Part shown: one piece after another, positions 25,202 to 28,750 of the stretch | Layout: the number at the start of each line of letters is the position of its first letter | Position numbering within the stretch: position 1 is the first letter of the stretch | NCBI GenBank assembly: GCA_034666665.1 | Contig: JAXDLK010000297.1 | Span: 1-28,750, forward strand | Source of the DNA: JAXDLK01 sp034666665 | GTDB lineage: Bacteria; Desulfobacterota; Binatia; JACPRU01 | Direction of reading: 5' to 3' | Length of the DNA: 28,750 bases | The notes under the pieces: generated by a model | Seen by the model: the letters and a program-made list of their open reading frames with translations, nothing else | What the model was told of the DNA's origin: nothing | The model's database searches: none | Translations under genes and position numbers: made by a program

Positions 25202-26194
25202 TCAGTCTCGCAGATCCCGGCCGGTCAGCTTGAGGAAGACGTCCTCGAGGCTCGCCGGACGCTGCACGGCGACGACCTCCGGCCGCGTCCGAGCCGCGGC
25301 GGCGAGCGCCGCGGGGTCGCGCGCGTAGCAGAAGAGCGTGTCGCCGACGCGCTCGGCTCGGAGCGCTCCGGCCTCGGGCACGCCCTGCTCGAGACGCTCG
25401 ATGCCCTCCCCGGAGAGCTCCAGGACGTAGGGCTCGATGTGCCGGTCGATGAGCTCGCGCGGCGTACCGAGGTCGAGCACCTGGCCGCGGTCCATGACGA
25501 TCAGGCGGTCGCACAGGCGCTGCGCCTCTTCCATGTTGTGGGTGGTCAGGAGAAGCGTGCGGCCCGAGGTCGCGAGCCCGCGCAGCCTCCGCCAGATGAG
25601 GTGCCGTGCTTGTGGATCGAGGCCGGTGGTCGGCTCGTCGAGGAAGAGGAGCTCGGGATCGTTCACCAGCGCACGCGCGATCGTCAGGCGGCGGCGCATT
25701 CCTCCGGAGAGTGTCGCGATCGGTGCCTCCGCCTTGCTCTCCAGCGCCGCGAAGGCGATCAGCTCTTCGATCCGCGTCTCGAGGATGGCGCGCGGAATGC
25801 CGTAGTAGCTTCCGTAGACGCGCAGGTTCTCGCGCACGGTGAAGTCGGGATCGAGGTTGTCCTGCTGCGGCACGACCCCGGCACGAGCCCGCATCTCGCG
25901 CGCGCGGTCAGGGACAGGAAAGCCGAGGACCGTGAGGGTCCCGGCGCTCGGTGGCGTCAGGCCGAGCATCATCCTCAGGGTCGTGGTCTTGCCGGCGCCG
26001 TTCGGTCCGAGGAAGCCGAAGCACTCGCCGCCGCGGATCTCCAGGTCCAGTGGACGGACCACGAGCGCGTCTCCGTATCGTTTCGCGAGCCCCACCGCCC
26101 GTACGACCACGGGTGTGGCGGGGGCGCCGTCCGGCGGGACCGAGGGCGGAGAGCCCGGACTGGCGCCGGCGGCGAGCGTCTGCAGGAACGGCAC
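25202..26194 (-). CDS. ABC transporter ATP-binding protein (NodI/DrrA family)
   Basis: The 330-residue protein is the ATPase of the exporter. Walker A GPNGAGKT is at 63-70, Q-loop VVPQQDNLDPDFTVREN, signature LSGGMRRRL, Walker B LLFLDEPTTGLDP and switch His in LLLTTHNMEEAQRL. A C-terminal extension (about 245-330) of the NodI/DrrA type ends ASLEDVFLKLTGRDL. I give GTG 26194, but no Shine-Dalgarno precedes it and residues 1-28 are Pro/Gly-rich and unconserved; GTG 26110 is a good alternative start. It is divergent from the sulfatase-fold gene, sharing a 126-bp upstream region. Confidence 0.93.
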   Translation of the reverse strand: MPFLQTLAAGASPGSPPSVPPDGAPATPVVVRAVGLAKRYGDALVVRPLDLEIRGGECFGFLGPNGAGKTTTLRMMLGLTPPSAGTLTVLGFPVPDRAREMRARAGVVPQQDNLDPDFTVRENLRVYGSYYGIPRAILETRIEELIAFAALESKAEAPIATLSGGMRRRLTIARALVNDPELLFLDEPTTGLDPQARHLIWRRLRGLATSGRTLLLTTHNMEEAQRLCDRLIVMDRGQVLDLGTPRELIDRHIEPYVLELSGEGIERLEQGVPEAGALRAERVGDTLFCYARDPAALAAAARTRPEVVAVQRPASLEDVFLKLTGRDLRD

Positions 26195-26251
26195 TCTGGT
26201 CGCGGCGTTCTACCTGCGGTGCGCTGGCGAAGGAATCGCGGCACGGCCGAT

Positions 26252-26280
26252 TTGACGCACTTCGGGGCCGGTGTTACCCC
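26252..26280 (+). promoter_or_regulatory. Weak candidate promoter of the sulfatase-fold gene
   Basis: TTGACG (26252-26257, 5 of 6) is followed 17 bp later by TACCCC (26275-26280), a poor -10. It lies in the divergent gap, about 40 bp before ATG 26321. Only the -35 is convincing. Confidence 0.25.
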
Positions 26281-26320
26281 GAGCCCGCTGGCGGCCGGCT
26301 GTGCGCGTCGATTTCCATTC

Positions 26321-28534
26321 ATGACCCGAACCGAGGCGAAGTCGCCCGCCGGTGCCCTTCACCTGATCGTGCTCGCGAGCTTCGCGATCGCGCAGCCGCT
26401 GCTCGATCTCCTCGGAGGGAATGCCGAGTTCTTCGTGGCGCGTCATTCGGAGCCCGCGGAGCTCGTGAGCTTTGCGCTGGCGCTCGCGGTGGGTCTGCCA
26501 TCGCTGCTGGCTCTCGGCGTCGAAGTCGTCCGGCGCGTCTCTCCGCGAACCGGTCGTACGCTCCACCTCGGCATGATCGCGTCGCTCGCCCTGCTGATCG
26601 CGCTGCCGGCGCTGAAGCGCACTCCGCTCCCCGCCACGGCGGACGTCTCCGCGGCGGCAGTGATCGGCGTCGCCGCGGCCGTGGCGTATGCTCGGCTGGC
26701 GGCGGTCCGGACGTTCGTGACGCTGCTGGCTCCGGCGCCCCTGGTCTTCGTCGTGATGTTTCTCGCCGGGTCGCGGGTGTCGCGCCTGGTGGCCGCGCCC
26801 GAGCCGCACGTCGTCCACGGGGCGACGGTGGCACAGGAAGCGCGGCCGGTCGTGTTCGTGATCTTCGACGAGCTGCCGCTGATCTCGCTCCTCGACCGGA
26901 AGCTCGAGATCGACGGGCGACGGTACCCCCGGTTCGCCGAGCTCGCCCGGCGCGCCAGCTGGTACCGCAATGCGACCAGCGTCGCCGACTCCACCACCAA
27001 GGGTGTGCCGGCGATCCTCACCGGCCGGTATCCGGTGGAAGACCGGCTGCCGACGTTCTCCGAGTACCCGGAAAACCTCTTCACGCTGATGCCCGCGGGA
27101 GCCCGGGTGAGCGTCACGGAGCCGGTGACCCGCATGTGCCCCGACACGGTGTGCGAGAGCTCGGATCCCGAGCGAAGAAGCTTTGCGGCAGGCATGCGAA
27201 GCCTCGTCGGCGACGCCGCGATCGTGTGGCTGCACGTGGTCCTTCCGGCGGAGCTCAGCCGAGGGCTGCCATCGATCGATCAGAACTGGGGCGGCTTCGG
27301 CGGCGGCGGACCGGCTGGCGACCGTCAGGACGGGCAGGAGCCGCTGCGACGCGCCGGACGCCGCAAGAATACTCCGCGGCCGGGAAGAGACCCGGTGGGC
27401 GCTGCCCGGCGCGCGGCAAAGCGCCAGGAGATGAGCCAGGAGCAGCGGCTCCAGCTGCGCGCCGAACGGCGGGACTTCAAGCGACTGCGTGACGTCGGCG
27501 CGGCGCTCGATCGCAAGGCGGAGTTCCGCCGGTTCCTGGGGCGGCTCTCGCCGGAAAAGCCCGCGGCCCTCAGCTTCCTCCACGTGCTGCTGCCGCACCC
27601 GCCGTTCGTGTACCTGCCGAGCGGACGCCAATACGACGGCGCCGTCGACGAAGGGTTCATCCACCAGCAGGACTGGGGAAGCGACCCGTACCCGCCGGCG
27701 CTGGAATATCAGCGGCACCTGCTCCAGCTCGGGTTCGTCGACCGGCTGATCGGCGATTTGATCGACCGTCTCGACGAGACCGGCCTCTGGGACCGCTGCC
27801 TGCTCGTCATCGTCGCCGACCACGGAGCGAGCTTTCGGCCGGAGGGTCCGCGGCGATCGGTGACGGCGACGAACCGTGACGAGATCATGCGCGTGCCGCT
27901 GTTCGTCAAGGCACCGGAGCAGCGCGCCGGCGGCGCGAGCGACCGCAACGTCGAGACCATCGACGTGCTGCCGACGGTCACCGCGGCGCTCGGTATCGAC
28001 CTTCCCTGGAAGATGGACGGCGAATCGCTGCTCGTGCCCGCGGGACGGGAGCGGCAGATCAAGAAGATCTACCGTGTGCGCTCGGCGGGAAGCCTCACGT
28101 TTCCGGCGACGTTCGTCATCGACCCGTCGGCGCTCGATTGGAAGCTCGGCTGGTTCGACGCCGGAGATCCGCAGGCGCTCTTCGGCTTCGGTCCGCTCCG
28201 GTCGGTCCTCGGGCGGAGAGCGGCGGAGGCGCTCGGCGACGGTTGGACGCGCGCTGCCGTCGTGCTCGGCCGGCGTGAATGGTCCTTCGCGGACGGCATC
28301 GAGCCGCCGTCGATCGTCCGCGGTCGTCTGGCGACCGGCGAGGCCGAGCGCTCGCTCTATCTCGCAGTCGCGATCGGCGGCGTGGTCCGCGCCGTGACCC
28401 ACACGTACCGCGACCGCTCCGGACCGGGTGCATTCTCCGCGATCGTTCCCGACGGATCGTTCCGTACGGGAGCGAACGAGATCGAGGTCCTGCGAACGGG
28501 TCGAGCGGTGCTCCCGGGCCGATCGAGGCCATGA
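26321..28534 (+). CDS. Membrane-anchored sulfatase/phosphoglycerol-transferase-fold protein
   Basis: The 737-residue protein has an N-terminal membrane part (about 15-165, four to five hydrophobic segments) and a catalytic domain of the alkaline phosphatase superfamily. Metal-site motifs: VFVIFDELP (Asp183, Glu184), TTKGVPAILTGRYP and VIVADHGASF (Asp500, His501). The residue at the sulfatase nucleophile position is Thr226, not Cys, so it lacks the formylglycine signature and resembles LtaS-type transferases. A Gly- then Arg/Lys-rich insert (about 324-395) separates the halves. HVLLPHPPFVYLP is typical of membrane sulfatase-like proteins. It may modify a surface glycan by phospho-group transfer; this is inference. 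ATG 26321 is chosen because the open frame upstream lies antisense to the ABC ATPase gene and is not protein-like. Confidence 0.82.
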   Translation: MTRTEAKSPAGALHLIVLASFAIAQPLLDLLGGNAEFFVARHSEPAELVSFALALAVGLPSLLALGVEVVRRVSPRTGRTLHLGMIASLALLIALPALKRTPLPATADVSAAAVIGVAAAVAYARLAAVRTFVTLLAPAPLVFVVMFLAGSRVSRLVAAPEPHVVHGATVAQEARPVVFVIFDELPLISLLDRKLEIDGRRYPRFAELARRASWYRNATSVADSTTKGVPAILTGRYPVEDRLPTFSEYPENLFTLMPAGARVSVTEPVTRMCPDTVCESSDPERRSFAAGMRSLVGDAAIVWLHVVLPAELSRGLPSIDQNWGGFGGGGPAGDRQDGQEPLRRAGRRKNTPRPGRDPVGAARRAAKRQEMSQEQRLQLRAERRDFKRLRDVGAALDRKAEFRRFLGRLSPEKPAALSFLHVLLPHPPFVYLPSGRQYDGAVDEGFIHQQDWGSDPYPPALEYQRHLLQLGFVDRLIGDLIDRLDETGLWDRCLLVIVADHGASFRPEGPRRSVTATNRDEIMRVPLFVKAPEQRAGGASDRNVETIDVLPTVTAALGIDLPWKMDGESLLVPAGRERQIKKIYRVRSAGSLTFPATFVIDPSALDWKLGWFDAGDPQALFGFGPLRSVLGRRAAEALGDGWTRAAVVLGRREWSFADGIEPPSIVRGRLATGEAERSLYLAVAIGGVVRAVTHTYRDRSGPGAFSAIVPDGSFRTGANEIEVLRTGRAVLPGRSRP

Positions 28535-28688
28535 TCGGCGCCTCGCCGCAGACGTGCGCCGGTGGCGGTGGGACGGCGTTCGCGGCCGACGTGCCAGAAC
28601 GGTCCTTCCTCGCCGGGGCGAAGGACGTCGAGGTCTCGGCGCGATCCGACCGCGGCAGCGGCCCTGCCACGATCCTCTCGGCCTCTCC

Positions 28689-28750
28689 ATGCGCGTGATG
28701 CAGTCGAAGGCGGCCGCGCTCGCCCGCGCTTCGCAGCTGCTCGCGCTCTG
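28689..28750 (+). CDS. Possible start of a further gene (cut by window edge)
   Basis: From ATG 28689 the frame reads MRVMQSKAAALARASQLLAL and stays open to the edge; ATG 28698 is also possible. The basic start followed by Ala/Leu could lead into a membrane segment. No Shine-Dalgarno is visible, so this is weak. The stretch 28535-28688 before it holds no gene I can support. Confidence 0.3.
   Translation, partial: MRVMQSKAAALARASQLLAL

Noticed and set aside
25439..26320. Upstream extension of the sulfatase-fold frame by 294 codons
   Set aside because: It lies antisense to the ABC ATPase gene and does not look like protein; ATG 26321 is followed directly by the membrane domain.
26210..28690. 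826-codon minus-strand frame opposite the sulfatase-fold gene
   Set aside because: Composition is Arg/His-rich shadow sequence, and the + strand protein has clear active-site motifs.
28531..28698. 55-codon frame starting ATGA at the sulfatase-fold stop
   Set aside because: No ribosome site, no recognisable sequence, and composition like neighbouring noise.

Overview
The window is about 28.75 kb of very GC-rich DNA, densely coding and mostly on the + strand. It looks like a diderm (LPS-bearing) bacterium. LptD, a DUF1302-type outer-membrane barrel and a nucleotide-sugar cluster support a Gram-negative envelope. The order trpE-G-D-C-F-B-A-accD-folC behind argS and a SPOR-domain gene is typical of former Deltaproteobacteria and related phyla such as Desulfobacterota, Binatota and Myxococcota. 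The phylum is an inference from gene order and composition; no rRNA is present.

Layout: (1) 1-517, the start of a minus-strand gene of unknown function that runs off the left edge. (2) 518-750, a divergent control region with a convincing sigma70-type promoter (TTGACT, 17 bp, TATAGG), a 12-bp direct repeat abutting its -35 box, and a possible Arg/Trp-containing leader ORF ending on the argS start codon. (3) 751-11745, one tightly packed run: argS, SPOR protein, trpE, trpG, trpD, trpC, trpF, trpB, trpA, accD, folC, many joined by 4-base stop/start overlaps. It holds the whole chorismate-to-tryptophan pathway plus arginyl-tRNA synthesis, malonyl-CoA formation and folate polyglutamylation. trpA has no ordinary start codon and probably begins with CTG. 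(4) 11855-14800, lptD, with an extra AMIN-like N-terminal domain. (5) 14969-20493, nucleotide-sugar genes: a short RmlA, an RmlC-like epimerase, RmlB, a cupin, Gmd, Rmd and a family 2 glycosyltransferase. They should supply dTDP-4-keto-6-deoxyglucose derivatives and GDP-D-rhamnose for a surface glycan. A 13-bp perfect inverted repeat lies in the largest intergenic gap. (6) 20635-21832, a two-gene encapsulin nanocompartment: an encapsulated ferritin-like cargo with a C-terminal targeting peptide, and the HK97-fold shell. It has its own probable promoter and a dyad over the -35 box. (7) 21917-24396, a small exported protein of unknown function and a DUF1302-like outer-membrane barrel. (8) 24423-26194, minus strand, a NodI/NodJ-type ABC-2 exporter. 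(9) 26321-28534, a membrane-anchored sulfatase/phosphoglycerol-transferase-fold enzyme with Thr at the nucleophile position, followed by a possible new gene cut by the right edge.

The sugar genes, glycosyltransferase, ABC-2 exporter and membrane alkaline-phosphatase-superfamily enzyme would fit a surface-polysaccharide region interrupted by the encapsulin operon. I found no clear sign of a wholly new system. The most interesting points are the argS leader arrangement, the encapsulin operon with its dyad, the palindrome at 15827-15875, the LptD architecture and the CTG start of trpA. No tRNA, rRNA, CRISPR array, insertion sequence or phage gene was seen.
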